NCBI GenBank assembly: GCA_012735495.1
Contig: JAAYHD010000013.1
Location: 1-64,000, forward strand
From: Clostridiales bacterium
GTDB taxonomy: Bacteria; Bacillota; Clostridia; Lachnospirales; Lachnospiraceae
Reading direction: 5' to 3'
DNA: 64,000 bases
This document shows, in pieces, positions 27,714-37,620 of this stretch. The position numbers were made by a program, and so were the translations under genes. The notes under the pieces were generated by a model, which saw only the letters and a program-made list of their open reading frames with translations, was not told where the DNA came from and ran no database searches. Numbering within the stretch: the stretch's first letter is position 1; each line of letters begins with the position of its first letter.

Positions 27714-29450
27714 TTATTCAATTGCCTTTATCGCGTCAAACTTACAGAAGTCAACACATAAGCTGCATCCGTTGCACATGGTCTCGTTGATTACAATGTC
27801 CCCGTTTTCGTTCTTTGTTTTTGCAGGACATCCGGGCTTCATGCACAACCCGCATTTCTTGCATTTTTCCTGGTCAATGTAATATTTTCTGGTTATTGAT
27901 GCTTTCTTAAGCAGGACACAGGGTGCCTGCGCGATTATGACGGCAATCTCATCCGATGCCACCGCTTCCTTTATAGTCTGCTCAAGCTTTTTGCCGTCAT
28001 AGGCATTGACAACATAAACATTTGGAACACCAATGGCCCTGCACAGCTTTTCCAGGTCAACGGCATAAGTCACTTCACCCTTAAGGGTCTTGCCCGTTGC
28101 TGCATGGTCCTGGTGCCCTGTCATCCCCGTGGTGGAATTGTCCAGAATCAGCACCGTTCCTGTACTCTTATTATACACCATGTTTATCAGGGAATTGACC
28201 CCCGTATGCAGGAATGTGGAGTCTCCGATAACGGCTACCCAGTCCTTGATATATTCCTTTCCCTTGGCCTTTTCCATACCATGGAGGGTTGAAATGCTTG
28301 CTCCCATGCATATGGTCGTATCGACCACGCTTAAGGGTGCCACAGCTCCCAGGGTGTAGCATCCGATATCTCCGGCAGCATGAAGCTTCAGCTTCTTAAG
28401 TATCGTGTACACGCTTCTGTGCGGGCATCCCGGGCAAAGTATCGGAGGACGGTTCGGTATGCCCTCGACCGCATGGTATGTAATATCCTCGCCCTTTATG
28501 GCCTTTCTGAGCATGTTGGCGGAGTACTCGCCCTGCACGGTGAATATTTCCTTGCCAATGGCATTAATGCCCCATGATTTTACCTGCTCTTCTATTATGG
28601 GATCCAGCTCTTCAACAATATAGAGCTTTTCCACCCTGGAGGCAAATTCCTCTATAAGCCCTTTCGGAAGGGGATTTACAGTGCCAAGCTTTAGAACCGA
28701 CACTTCCGGAAGAGCCTCCTTGACATACTGGTACGGTATGCCTGAGGTGATTATGCCGATCTTTGTGTCGTTATATTCAACCCTGTTAATCGGGAAGTTA
28801 CAGCTGTCCTTTATAAGGGCCAGCTCTCTTTTTTCAACGGCCAGATGACGCCCCTTGGCATTGCCGGGCATCATAACATATTTGGCAATATCCCTGTTAT
28901 ACGGTTTATCTTCAATATCTATCCTGTCACTTAGCTCCACAAGCCCCTGAGAATGGGAAAGCCTTGTTGTGCTTCTTATTATAACCGGCGTATCGTATTT
29001 TTCGCTCAGCTCATATGCAAACTTAACGAACTCCTTGGCCTCCGCGCTGTCGGAGGGCTCCAAAACCGGCACCTTGGCCGCCCTGGCAATCGCCCTGGTA
29101 TCCTGCTCGTTCTGTGAGCTGTACAGGCCGGGGTCATCGGCAACAATTATAACCAATCCGCCGTTAACACCGGTATATGATGCAGTAAACAGCGGGTCTG
29201 CCGCGACATTCAGCCCTACATGCTTCATGGATGCCAGTGCCCTGACACCGCTTATTGATGCTCCTATTGCAACCTCCAGCGCCACCTTCTCGTTCGGTGA
29301 CCACTCCGAGTATATTTCATCGTACTTCGCTATATTCTCACTTATTTCTGTACTTGGTGTGCCCGGGTATGCCGCCGATACTTTGCAGCCCGCTTCATAT
29401 GCACCTCTCGCAAATGCTTGGTTTCCAAGCATTAATTCTTTTGTCGTCAC
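27714..29450 (-). CDS. iorA: Indolepyruvate ferredoxin oxidoreductase, alpha subunit
   Basis: The protein has 578 aa from a GTG at 29450 (MTTKELMLGNQAFARG), eight bases after AAAGGAG; the ATG at 29468 overlaps the upstream stop but has no good site. It has a pyrimidine-binding N-terminal half, a thiamine diphosphate domain (GDIGCYTLG, GDSTFLHTG) and two C-terminal 4Fe-4S clusters (CKKCGLCMKPGCP and CNGCSLCVDFCKF). It is the catalytic subunit of the oxygen-sensitive 2-oxoacid oxidoreductase, which implies a strict anaerobe. Confidence 0.95.
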   Translation of the reverse strand: MTTKELMLGNQAFARGAYEAGCKVSAAYPGTPSTEISENIAKYDEIYSEWSPNEKVALEVAIGASISGVRALASMKHVGLNVAADPLFTASYTGVNGGLVIIVADDPGLYSSQNEQDTRAIARAAKVPVLEPSDSAEAKEFVKFAYELSEKYDTPVIIRSTTRLSHSQGLVELSDRIDIEDKPYNRDIAKYVMMPGNAKGRHLAVEKRELALIKDSCNFPINRVEYNDTKIGIITSGIPYQYVKEALPEVSVLKLGTVNPLPKGLIEEFASRVEKLYIVEELDPIIEEQVKSWGINAIGKEIFTVQGEYSANMLRKAIKGEDITYHAVEGIPNRPPILCPGCPHRSVYTILKKLKLHAAGDIGCYTLGAVAPLSVVDTTICMGASISTLHGMEKAKGKEYIKDWVAVIGDSTFLHTGVNSLINMVYNKSTGTVLILDNSTTGMTGHQDHAATGKTLKGEVTYAVDLEKLCRAIGVPNVYVVNAYDGKKLEQTIKEAVASDEIAVIIAQAPCVLLKKASITRKYYIDQEKCKKCGLCMKPGCPAKTKNENGDIVINETMCNGCSLCVDFCKFDAIKAIE

Positions 29451-29464
29451 CTTTGCTGCTCCTT

Positions 29465-30766
29465 TCATTTACGCAAGTCCGTAACGCGTCTTGCTTTTCC
29501 TTCAAATCTTCTTAAGCTTCTTGGTGCTACTAATTTTATCACAGCATCAAGGCCAAGTACAGTCCTAAGGTTTGACTTAATCCTTTTTTCGAGTTCGCCA
29601 AGCATCGCATAGGAGTCCAGCAGGGTTTCGTCAGCCAGCTCCACACGGATTTCCATTGTATCCAGGTAATTAACCCTGTCTACGACTATTTCATAATGAG
29701 GGCCGATCTCTTCTATCTTAAGAAGAACCTCCTCAATCTGGCTCGGGAATACGTTTACACCGCGGATTATCAGCATATCATCGGACCTTCCGGACAGGTT
29801 CTCCATTCTCACGGTGGTTCTTCCGCATTTGCACGGCTCATAGAACAGCCTTGAAATATCTCCTGTACGATATCGTATCAACGGAAGCGCCTCCTTGGTG
29901 ATACAGGTTATTACCAGTTCCCCCTTCTCTCCGGGAGGCAGCACCTCTCCCGTTTCAGGATTTATTATCTCAGGAATGAAATGATCTTCATTTATATGCA
30001 TTCCGCACAGCTCAAGGCATTCTCCTGATACACCGGGGCCGATTAGCTCGCTCATTCCATAGTTTTGCGTCGCAATAAAGTCCTTGCCCCACAGCCTGTG
30101 CATTTCATTACGCATGGGCTCCGTCATGCCCTCGCCGCCGAAAAGACCTTTCTTAACGTTTAAATCCTTGGCAGGGTCCAATCCCATGTCCCGGGCAACC
30201 TCGGCAATATGCAGCGCATAAGACGGCGTAGCGACCAAAAGTGTCGTGCCGAAATCCTGCATATACATTATCTGCTTCTGTGTATTGCCCGAAGAAACAG
30301 GAATTACGCTGGCTCCTATATTCTCCAGTCCGTAATGAAGGCCCAGCGCACCTGTAAACATTCCATATCCGAAGCTTATCTGTGCCACATCCTCCGCTGT
30401 CGCTCCGCCCATGCAGGCAATTCTGGAGACGCACTCAGTCCACATGGCCATGTCATTTCTCGTATATCCCACAACAGTTGGTTTGCCCGTTGTTCCGGAT
30501 GACGCGTGTATGCGGACCAGGTCCTTCTTCGGTACCGTGAACATACCGAACGGATAATTGTCCCTCATGTCCCTTTTTACGGTAAACGGAAGCTTGGGCA
30601 GATCGTCAAGCGACTTGATATCGTCGCAGGTTACACCTGCTTCGTCCATTTTTTTGCGGTATGCGGGTACCTTCTCATAGACACGCTTCAGGGTGGTCTT
30701 AAGCCTTGTAAGCTGTAACTCCTGAAGTTCCTGCCTTGACAGGGTCTCTTCTTTAGCCCATATCAT
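29465..30766 (-). CDS. paaK: Phenylacetate-CoA ligase family protein (PaaK, copy 2)
   Basis: The protein has 433 aa with the same layout as the copy at 25347: [30 protein letters not shown] and [16 protein letters not shown] precedes the ATG. It is the second gene of the operon, directly after the symporter and before iorA. Two ligases in one operon suggest different aryl acids, such as phenylacetate and indoleacetate or a hydroxylated form (inference). Confidence 0.9.
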   Translation of the reverse strand: MIWAKEETLSRQELQELQLTRLKTTLKRVYEKVPAYRKKMDEAGVTCDDIKSLDDLPKLPFTVKRDMRDNYPFGMFTVPKKDLVRIHASSGTTGKPTVVGYTRNDMAMWTECVSRIACMGGATAEDVAQISFGYGMFTGALGLHYGLENIGASVIPVSSGNTQKQIMYMQDFGTTLLVATPSYALHIAEVARDMGLDPAKDLNVKKGLFGGEGMTEPMRNEMHRLWGKDFIATQNYGMSELIGPGVSGECLELCGMHINEDHFIPEIINPETGEVLPPGEKGELVITCITKEALPLIRYRTGDISRLFYEPCKCGRTTVRMENLSGRSDDMLIIRGVNVFPSQIEEVLLKIEEIGPHYEIVVDRVNYLDTMEIRVELADETLLDSYAMLGELEKRIKSNLRTVLGLDAVIKLVAPRSLRRFEGKARRVTDLRK

Positions 30767-30797
30767 CTTATCATCTCCCTATATATAAACATATGAA

Positions 30798-32324
30798 TTA
30801 TTCCTGTATTGATTTTTTCTTGCGGACCGTTACGGTTTCTTCATAGCATGCAAATATGGAATCGACTTTTTCCTTGCTCATCCTTGGGGTCAGCAGGCTC
30901 ACGACCGGAACAACCACAAGTCCCGCAACCATGGCCAGCGCTCCGGCATTAATGGGTGAGCTTATGTATTTGAATACCAGGTTGGTGGTTGTAATTCCTA
31001 CGCCGGTTGCAAAGCATGCCCATACCGCCGCTTTGGTAACTCTCTTCCAATACAGCCCGTACAGGAACGGCGCAAGGAATGCTCCCGCAAGAGCGCCCCA
31101 GGATATGCCCATCAACTGCGCTATGAATGCCGGAGGTTTCAGCGCCAGTACCACGGATAAAAGTATGAAGAATACAAGGAACAATCTCATAATCTTTATC
31201 TGTTTTTTCTCACTCATGTTCTTATATATAAAGCTTTTTATGAAGTCCAGCGTTAATGTGGAGCTGGATGTCAGCACCAGGCTTGACAGGGTCGACATTG
31301 ATGCCGACAGCACCAGAATGACAATAAAACCAATTATTACATCCGACAGGGAATGCAGCATGTAGGGAACTATGGCATCATAAAAGACCTTGCCCTGCTC
31401 ACTGTACAGGGAAGGATTGTCGTACAGCCTTCCGAAACCGCCCAGGAAGTAGCATCCTCCCGCGATGATGAATGCAAATACCGTGGAAATTAACGTGCCT
31501 ATTTTAATGGATCTTTCATTCTTTATCGCATAAAATTTATGTACCATCTGAGGAAGTCCCCAGGTTCCCAATGAAGTCAGGATTACAACACCCAGCAGGT
31601 TCATCGGATCCGGGCCGAAAAACGAGGTAAATGCCCCCTTCTGTCCAAGGGTAAGGGGTATGTCGCTTTCAAACTCAGAAAGTCTCATTATGGCATTAAT
31701 AAATCCGCCTTGCTCATTAAGCACAGCTGAAATAACTACGACAATACCGATGAGCATTATGATTCCCTGTATAAAGTCATTGATGGCGGTTGCCATATAT
31801 CCGCCGACTATAACATACACACCGGTAAGAGCAGCCATGGCCAGCACGCAAACCCAGTACGGGATGTTGAATGCCATGCCGAACAGCCTTGATAAACCGT
31901 TGTATACCGATGCCGTATACGGAACCAAAAAAATAAAAGATATGACTGAAGCGGTGATTTTCAGCGCGCTGCTGTTATAGCGGCTTCCAAAGAAATCGGG
32001 CATGGTGGCCGACTTTAAATGATTGGTCATGACCCTTGTCCGCCTTCCGAGGATTACCCAGGCCAGCAGGCTTCCTATAAGGGCATTGCCTATGCCCACC
32101 CATGTGGCGGATATACCGTATTTCCATCCGAATTGTCCCGCATATCCAACGAAAACCACGGCGGAAAAATATGATGTGCCGTACGCAAAAGCCGTAAGCC
32201 ATGGCCCCACCGATCGTCCCCCGAGAACAAAATCACCGACATTGGTTGCGTACTTTCTTGTTAAAATTCCGACAACAATCATAATAGCAAAAAAACAAAC
32301 CAGGAAAATTATTTTAATTGCCAC
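30798..32324 (-). CDS. Sodium:solute symporter (SSS family)
   Basis: The protein has 508 aa and about 13 membrane segments. GYMATAINDFIQGIIM and the sodium-site region VILVLSASMSTLSSLVL are typical of the PutP/PanF/acetate-permease superfamily. The start is GTG, with GGGGGA seven bases before. It is the first gene of the IOR/PaaK operon and likely takes up an aromatic acid or amino acid for it (inference). The promoter and palindrome array lie directly upstream. Confidence 0.88.
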   Translation of the reverse strand: MAIKIIFLVCFFAIMIVVGILTRKYATNVGDFVLGGRSVGPWLTAFAYGTSYFSAVVFVGYAGQFGWKYGISATWVGIGNALIGSLLAWVILGRRTRVMTNHLKSATMPDFFGSRYNSSALKITASVISFIFLVPYTASVYNGLSRLFGMAFNIPYWVCVLAMAALTGVYVIVGGYMATAINDFIQGIIMLIGIVVVISAVLNEQGGFINAIMRLSEFESDIPLTLGQKGAFTSFFGPDPMNLLGVVILTSLGTWGLPQMVHKFYAIKNERSIKIGTLISTVFAFIIAGGCYFLGGFGRLYDNPSLYSEQGKVFYDAIVPYMLHSLSDVIIGFIVILVLSASMSTLSSLVLTSSSTLTLDFIKSFIYKNMSEKKQIKIMRLFLVFFILLSVVLALKPPAFIAQLMGISWGALAGAFLAPFLYGLYWKRVTKAAVWACFATGVGITTTNLVFKYISSPINAGALAMVAGLVVVPVVSLLTPRMSKEKVDSIFACYEETVTVRKKKSIQE

Positions 32325-32364
32325 TTTCCATCCCCCAGTAATATATATTGTATTTCATTTTAAT

Positions 32365-32413
32365 GTTTTAAAGCTTTAAAGCTTGGACGCTTTAAAGCGC
32401 AGCACTTTAAAGC
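32365..32413. repeat. Array of four TTTAAA-centred palindromes
   Basis: The 10-bp palindrome GCTTTAAAGC occurs exactly at 32373 and 32389, with near copies at 32365 (GTTTTAAAGC) and 32404 (ACTTTAAAGC). The centres are 8, 16 and 15 bp apart. The array starts at the expected transcription start of the SSS-PaaK-IOR operon, directly downstream of its -10 box, which is a repressor-like position. In RNA the copies could also pair with each other. Confidence 0.7.
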
Positions 32414-32414
32414 A

Positions 32415-32443
32415 ATAATATCATTTTTAAATTTTTATGTCAA
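32415..32443 (-). promoter_or_regulatory. Strong sigma-A promoter of the SSS-PaaK-IOR operon
   Basis: On the minus strand TTGACA and TATTAT are 17 bp apart. The start point is expected near 32408, inside the first palindrome, leaving a leader of about 85 nt. Confidence 0.85.
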
Positions 32444-32545
32444 TATGCTGACGAAAAATAAGCGCCGCCCATTTTCAGGAAGATATGGCAAAGTGTAATC
32501 CTGAAATGCTTCCTGCCGGGGAAACAGGACAAGAAATCGGTATAA

Positions 32546-32635
32546 AAAAAGGAACTATCCGGGAAAAACCGACCTCCCAATCGTTAGATGTAAGTCTAAC
32601 TCTTGGGGGTCGGTTCACCAGGATTGTTCCTTTTT
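32546..32635 (-). terminator. Large nested hairpin after aspS, IS-end-like core
   Basis: The outer arms AAAAAGGAAC and GTTCCTTTTT enclose an inner stem (AACCGACC...CCCAA with TTGGGGGTCGGTT) and a core of GTTAGA and TCTAAC. On the minus strand it ends in TTTTTTT and starts just after the aspS stop, so it acts as the terminator. The CCCAA-GTTAGA core recalls the terminal repeats of some IS3-family elements placed back to back, so it may be a small palindromic mobile remnant used as a terminator. Confidence 0.7.
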
Positions 32636-32640
32636 ATGCT

Positions 32641-34443
32641 TTATTTACGCAATCCACGTTGCTGATTCTTCAACTGTATGCCCAGCTCGTCAAGCTGCTT
32701 TTTGTCCACGACGTTCGGTGCATCCGTCATCAGGCAGGATGCGTCCTTCGTCTTGGGGAATGCTATGACATCGCGTATGTTGTCTTCCTTGGCTATCAGC
32801 ATGATTAGGCGGTCAAAACCGTACGCCAGCCCGGCATGGGGTGGAACGCCGTATTTGAAAGCGTTCAGCAGGAAGCCGAATCTCTCGTAAGCATCTTCCT
32901 TGGTGAATCCAAGAACCTCAAACATCTTCTCCTGTACTTCGCTTTGATGTATTCTGACCGAGCCCCCGCCGATTTCCGTTCCGTTAAGCACAATGTCGTA
33001 AGCCTTTGCCCTTACCTTGCCCGGATCGGTATCCAGCATGTGAATATCCTCGTCCATGGGCATGGTGAACGGGTGGTGCTTTGCCACATACCTGTTTTCC
33101 TCCTCGGAGAACTCCAGCAAGGGGAATTCCGTTACCCACAGGAATTTATAATCATCCTTGTCCAAAAGCCCAAGGTTCCTGGCAAGCTCAAGCCTGAGAT
33201 TGCCCAATACGTCAAAAACAACCTCGTCCTTATCTGCCGCAAAGAGCAGCAGGTCTCCGGGCTTCCCGTCCATGGTCTTTACAAGGACATCAAGCTCTTC
33301 TTCCGTCATGAATTTTGCAAAGGACGACTTGTAGGTTCCGTCAGGATTAACCGCCAGATATGCCAGTCCCTTTGCTCCGAAACCCTTTGCAAAATCCGTC
33401 AGGGCATCCAGCTTCTTTCTTGGCATCTCGGCCTGTCCCTTGGCATTTATTCCGCGGACTGAACCGCCGCTTTCAACAACAGACGCAAAAACACCGAAAC
33501 CGCAATTCTTCACAATATCCGATACGTTCTTAAGCTCCATTCCAAAGCGGATATCCGGCTTGTCGGAGCCATACCTTTCCATGGCTTCCTTATAAGTCAT
33601 CCTTGGTATCGGAAGCTTCACATCAATGCCGGCCGTTTCCTTAAAGAGCCTTTGGATCAGCCTTTCATTCACGCTGATTACGTCATCCACATCCACAAAG
33701 GATAATTCCATATCTATCTGGGTGAATTCCGGCTGGCGGTCTGCACGCAAGTCCTCGTCGCGGAAGCATTTGACTATCTGGAAATACCTGTCGTAACCGG
33801 CGCACATAAGGAGCTGCTTAAACAGCTGCGGTGACTGGGGCAATGCGTAAAACTTGCCGGGATATATTCGGCTTGGGACAAGATAGTCCCTTGCGCCCTC
33901 AGGGGTGCTCTTTGTAAGCACGGGCGTTTCTATCTCTATAAAGCCTTCTTCTATTAAAAACTGGCGCACAATATTGGCGGCCTTGCTTCTTAACATAAGA
34001 TTTCTCTGAAGATCCGGCCTTCTTAAGTCAAGAAACCTGTATTTTAACCGGAGGTCTTCCTTGGTTTTGCTGTCTTCCTCGATCGGGAACGGAGGAACCT
34101 CCGCTTCCGACAGTATCCTTAAACCGGTTGCCCTTATCTCGATATCTCCCGTAACCAGGGCCTGGTTTACGGCGCCCGATCTGGCCTCAACCCTGCCGAC
34201 AACAGCTATGACATACTCGCTTCTAAGCTGCTCGGCTTTCTCAAAGTCCGCACTGCCGACATCCTTTTCCTCAAAGATAATCTGGATTATGCCGGAACGG
34301 TCCCTTAGGTCAACAAATATTATTCCGCCCTTGTTCCTGCTTTTCTGAACCCAACCCATAACGGTTACGGTTTCTCCTATATTGCGGTTTGACAGTTCCG
34401 TACACCGGTGGGTCCTGTGCAATCCTTTCATCGACTCTGCCAT
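32641..34443 (-). CDS. aspS: Aspartyl-tRNA synthetase
   Basis: The protein has 600 aa from the ATG at 34443, ten bases after AAGGAG; the TTG of the track at 34452 is too close to that site. The N-terminal OB fold binds the anticodon. Class II motif 2 is FRDEDLRADRQPEFTQ and motif 3 is GLAYGFDRLIML. A bacterial GAD insertion lies between about 285 and 420. It charges tRNA-Asp, possibly also tRNA-Asn. Last large gene of the housekeeping block, with no T-box leader. Confidence 0.97.
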   Translation of the reverse strand: MAESMKGLHRTHRCTELSNRNIGETVTVMGWVQKSRNKGGIIFVDLRDRSGIIQIIFEEKDVGSADFEKAEQLRSEYVIAVVGRVEARSGAVNQALVTGDIEIRATGLRILSEAEVPPFPIEEDSKTKEDLRLKYRFLDLRRPDLQRNLMLRSKAANIVRQFLIEEGFIEIETPVLTKSTPEGARDYLVPSRIYPGKFYALPQSPQLFKQLLMCAGYDRYFQIVKCFRDEDLRADRQPEFTQIDMELSFVDVDDVISVNERLIQRLFKETAGIDVKLPIPRMTYKEAMERYGSDKPDIRFGMELKNVSDIVKNCGFGVFASVVESGGSVRGINAKGQAEMPRKKLDALTDFAKGFGAKGLAYLAVNPDGTYKSSFAKFMTEEELDVLVKTMDGKPGDLLLFAADKDEVVFDVLGNLRLELARNLGLLDKDDYKFLWVTEFPLLEFSEEENRYVAKHHPFTMPMDEDIHMLDTDPGKVRAKAYDIVLNGTEIGGGSVRIHQSEVQEKMFEVLGFTKEDAYERFGFLLNAFKYGVPPHAGLAYGFDRLIMLIAKEDNIRDVIAFPKTKDASCLMTDAPNVVDKKQLDELGIQLKNQQRGLRK

Positions 34444-34457
34444 ATCTTTCAATCTCC

Positions 34458-34763
34458 TTAATCTATATAATAATCATAACATTTTCTGTTGCATGTCCTG
34501 GGTCTTACATAATATCTTGCCACCCGCTCATGCTCCGGATGGGTAATATACGCTTTGTATGCCTCTTCGCTTTCAAACACCGCGTCCAGCAGTATATCGG
34601 CATCTGATGAAAACATAGCTTTTGTCAGCACCTGTATTGATACAATCCCATCAATAAGGTCCTTTAGGTTCTCCAGTTCCCTCCTGATTTCTTCACCATA
34701 CAGCTTTTGCTCTTCATCGGATAATTCCGCCCTGAAATCCCAAGCCACAATATGCTTAATCAT
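34458..34763 (-). CDS. Dabb (stress-responsive A/B barrel) domain protein
   Basis: The protein has 101 aa, a single dimeric ferredoxin-like A/B barrel. IKHIVAWDFR at the start and THPEHERVARYYVRPRT near the end match the Dabb family. The family includes stress proteins and small enzymes; no specific reaction can be named. AAGGAGGAG precedes the ATG. It lies between hisS and aspS on the same strand and overlaps neither. Confidence 0.85.
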   Translation of the reverse strand: MIKHIVAWDFRAELSDEEQKLYGEEIRRELENLKDLIDGIVSIQVLTKAMFSSDADILLDAVFESEEAYKAYITHPEHERVARYYVRPRTCNRKCYDYYID

Positions 34764-34810
34764 TCCGCTCCTCCTTACCGGTTTGTAATAATATTATAGT
34801 AATCGGCAAT

Positions 34811-36070
34811 TTAAGCTTTTTTACATAATTCAATAATATCCTGGATTTTATCAATGGCAACCTCGGTTTCATTACCCGTATCCATGTTTTTTATCCTAGC
34901 CCTGCCTGCCGCCAGTTCATCCGCGCCAACCACCATCGTATGCCTTGCTCCGATTTTATTGGCATATTTCATCTGGGCTTTTACACTCCGGTCCATATAA
35001 TCGGTTTCAATTATAAGCCCTTCCCGCCTTAGCTTGTTTACCAGCTTGTATGCCGCAACCCTGGATTCCCTTCCGAGTATTCCGACGTAAAGGTCGACGG
35101 CCGGCTCGGGACCAAGATCTATACCTTCCGCGTCAAGCTCTTTTATGAGCCTTTCTATTCCGCATCCAAAGCCCAATGCCGGTATATCCTGTTTTCCGTC
35201 AATCTCGCTTATAAGGTTGTCATATCTTCCGCCGCCGCATATTGTCAGTCCCTCACTGTTTACGAATTCAAAAACGGTCTTGGTATAATAATCCAGGCCT
35301 CTGACAATTCCCGAATCAACCTGGTAGGCTATATTCATTTCATCCAGCAGGCTTTTAAGCTCCTCAAAATGCTCCCTGCATTCATCGTCCAGGTAGTCGA
35401 TTGTCCTAGGCGCGTTCTTCATAATCTCATGGCATGTGGGAACCTTGCAGTCCAGGACCCGCAGCGGGTTCTTTGCCATTCTTTCCTTGCATGTGCCGCA
35501 CAGCTCATTCTCATGCTTATTAAGAAAATCCAGCAGCACATCGTTGTATGTCCTTCTGCAGTTTCTGCATCCTATGCTGTTTATATACAGGTTAACACCC
35601 TTTAAACCCAGCTCATTAAAGAAATCATTCAATAGGGAAATAATCTCAACCTCAGCAAGAGGGCCTGCCGAACCGAAGAACTCAACACCGAACTGGTGAT
35701 GCTGCCTGAGCCTTCCGCTCTGCGGATTCTCATAACGGAAAACCGGTGTAATATAAAACAGCTTGATAGGCTGGCTTTCCGCAAACAGGCTGTTTTCCAG
35801 GTAAGCCCGGACCGCGCCGGCGGTCCCCTCCGGTTTAAGGGTGATGCTTCTGTTGCCCTTGTCCATGAAGGTATACATCTCCTTCTGGACCACGTCGGTG
35901 GTTTCTCCTACGCCTCTCTGAAACAGTACAGTATGCTCAAAAACAGGGGTGATTATTTCCTTGACATTATATGTCCTGCAGATTTTTCTTGCAATATCTT
36001 CAATAATTGTCCTTTTATGCATTTCCGAACCATACCAGTCCTGTGTTCCCTTCGGTCTTTGCGTGATCAT
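34811..36070 (-). CDS. hisS: Histidyl-tRNA synthetase
   Basis: The protein has 419 aa. Class II motif 2 region is [18 protein letters not shown], the histidine motifs are [13 protein letters not shown] and GGGRYDNL, and the C-terminal anticodon domain is at about 330-419. It charges tRNA-His in the cytosol. Position upstream of aspS is standard for Firmicutes. The 41-bp upstream gap leaves no room for a T-box. Confidence 0.97.
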   Translation of the reverse strand: MITQRPKGTQDWYGSEMHKRTIIEDIARKICRTYNVKEIITPVFEHTVLFQRGVGETTDVVQKEMYTFMDKGNRSITLKPEGTAGAVRAYLENSLFAESQPIKLFYITPVFRYENPQSGRLRQHHQFGVEFFGSAGPLAEVEIISLLNDFFNELGLKGVNLYINSIGCRNCRRTYNDVLLDFLNKHENELCGTCKERMAKNPLRVLDCKVPTCHEIMKNAPRTIDYLDDECREHFEELKSLLDEMNIAYQVDSGIVRGLDYYTKTVFEFVNSEGLTICGGGRYDNLISEIDGKQDIPALGFGCGIERLIKELDAEGIDLGPEPAVDLYVGILGRESRVAAYKLVNKLRREGLIIETDYMDRSVKAQMKYANKIGARHTMVVGADELAAGRARIKNMDTGNETEVAIDKIQDIIELCKKA

Positions 36071-36111
36071 TCCAAACCTCCCATGCTAATCCTTTAGTTC
36101 ATATAAGTATA

Positions 36112-37602
36112 CTATAAACCCGGATTATTTAACAAGAACTCTTTTTTTCTGTTTATCATTTCATCTATTCTACCGATGTAGTCTTTTAACGCTTTCACAT
36201 TCTCAACCCGCTCGATTTTATTCATGTCATGAAAGACGAATTTCGACATAGCGCCTGCGCCCATCGCAAGTATGGTCTGCTTTTCTTCCATAATCAGAAT
36301 ATTATAGAGCCCTTCCCTGCCATGGCGGGCATAGCCGATGTTCTCAAGATTATCTTCCATATTCTTTTGCCTGTAGAGATAATATGGCAGATAACCGTTC
36401 TTACATGCATACTCCCTGGTAATCCGCAGCATCTCGGCGGTATTCTGCGCCCTTAGGCCCCTGTATTGATCCTTTTCAATGTTGAGCCTTGCCGCACGCT
36501 TTATGGCCAGGGTATGAACGGTAAGGCTTTCGGGGTCAAGGGGTCTTATCTTCTCCAAGGTATCCCTTACATCCGAAGGGGTCTCCCCTAGCAAACCGAT
36601 TATAATGTCCATGTTTATATTGTCGAAGCCTAAATCCCTTGCCATTCGGAATGCGTCGTTTATCTGCTCCACCGTATGCCTTCGCCCTATCAGGTCCAGG
36701 GTCCTTTGCTGCATGGACTGGGGATTGACGGATATCCTGTTGACACCGTGGCTTTTTATAACCTCAAGCTTCTCCCTTGTAATGCTGTCCGGCCGGCCTG
36801 CTTCGACACAGAATTCCCTTACATGGGTAAAATCGTACAGGTCTTTTATCAGCCAAAGAAGCCGGTCAAGCTGCCTTGCCGACAGTGTTGTCGGTGTTCC
36901 TCCGCCCAGGTAAACCGTCGACAGCTTTTTGTCCGGAAAACATGTGGAACCGTATCGCAGCTCCTTTTCCAGGGCATTAAGATAATCCTCAACAAGATCC
37001 CCGTGCTTTTCTATAGAGTACGAGGTAAACGAGCAATACAGGCATGTGCTCGGACAGAAGGGAATTCCGATGTACAGGCTGTAGCCGTTCTTATAGTCCA
37101 TCTCCGTAAGGATCTCCAGTTCCCGCCTGGCTATTTGAATACTTGTCTCGGTCTTTTCCCGTGAGCACAGGTATTCCTCTGCCATTTTATCAAAGATTGC
37201 CTCTTCACCGGCCCCTTTTTCAAGCATTTCATATACAAGCTTGACGGGCCTTATGCCCGTCAGTATGCCCCAGGGCAGTTCCTTGCCGGTTAAGGAAGAA
37301 AGTATGCCGTACAGCCCGCGCTTTATTGCATTCTTGTGAGCCTGCCTGTCCTTTTCCGGGTTCGGAACATCAATGGCCGACTCATGCCTTTTTCCTGTGC
37401 CGTCGGTAATAAAAATACCGGCACTGCCACATTCTATGCTTATCCTGATGGTGCTTGCAGAATCATTACCGGTGCCGGCACAAACATCCATATTCTTATC
37501 GGTGATTTCAGACACCTTGATATCCTCTTCCGGATAGAAAGCCTTTACAAGGGGATATATATCATTTTCATATGCTGTATCCGATAAATAAATCCGAATC
37601 AT
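36112..37602 (-). CDS. hemZ: HemZ-type radical SAM coproporphyrinogen dehydrogenase-like
   Basis: The protein has 496 aa, as for Bacillus HemZ (about 500). An N-terminal domain of about 160 residues is followed by the radical SAM core with the cluster motif CPSTCLYCSF and then YLGGGTPTTL. A HemN-like C-terminal region follows. Family members are annotated as oxygen-independent coproporphyrinogen dehydrogenases, but several relatives act as haem chaperones, so the reaction is uncertain. No other haem genes are nearby; location between hisS and the MBL gene is conserved in clostridia. Confidence 0.85.
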   Translation of the reverse strand: MIRIYLSDTAYENDIYPLVKAFYPEEDIKVSEITDKNMDVCAGTGNDSASTIRISIECGSAGIFITDGTGKRHESAIDVPNPEKDRQAHKNAIKRGLYGILSSLTGKELPWGILTGIRPVKLVYEMLEKGAGEEAIFDKMAEEYLCSREKTETSIQIARRELEILTEMDYKNGYSLYIGIPFCPSTCLYCSFTSYSIEKHGDLVEDYLNALEKELRYGSTCFPDKKLSTVYLGGGTPTTLSARQLDRLLWLIKDLYDFTHVREFCVEAGRPDSITREKLEVIKSHGVNRISVNPQSMQQRTLDLIGRRHTVEQINDAFRMARDLGFDNINMDIIIGLLGETPSDVRDTLEKIRPLDPESLTVHTLAIKRAARLNIEKDQYRGLRAQNTAEMLRITREYACKNGYLPYYLYRQKNMEDNLENIGYARHGREGLYNILIMEEKQTILAMGAGAMSKFVFHDMNKIERVENVKALKDYIGRIDEMINRKKEFLLNNPGL

Positions 37603-37620
37603 TGCCTCTCCTGTTATTGT

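Noticed and set aside
25347-30766. The two PaaK genes as one broken or assembly-duplicated gene
   Set aside because: Both are full length with all motifs and clearly different sequence, so they are true paralogues.
32365-32413. Possible CRISPR-like array
   Set aside because: The repeats are only 10 bp, palindromic, with no real spacers and no cas genes; an operator array fits better.
34444-36111. Possible T-box leaders before aspS or hisS
   Set aside because: The upstream gaps are 14 and 41 bp and hold no T-box sequence or specifier stem.
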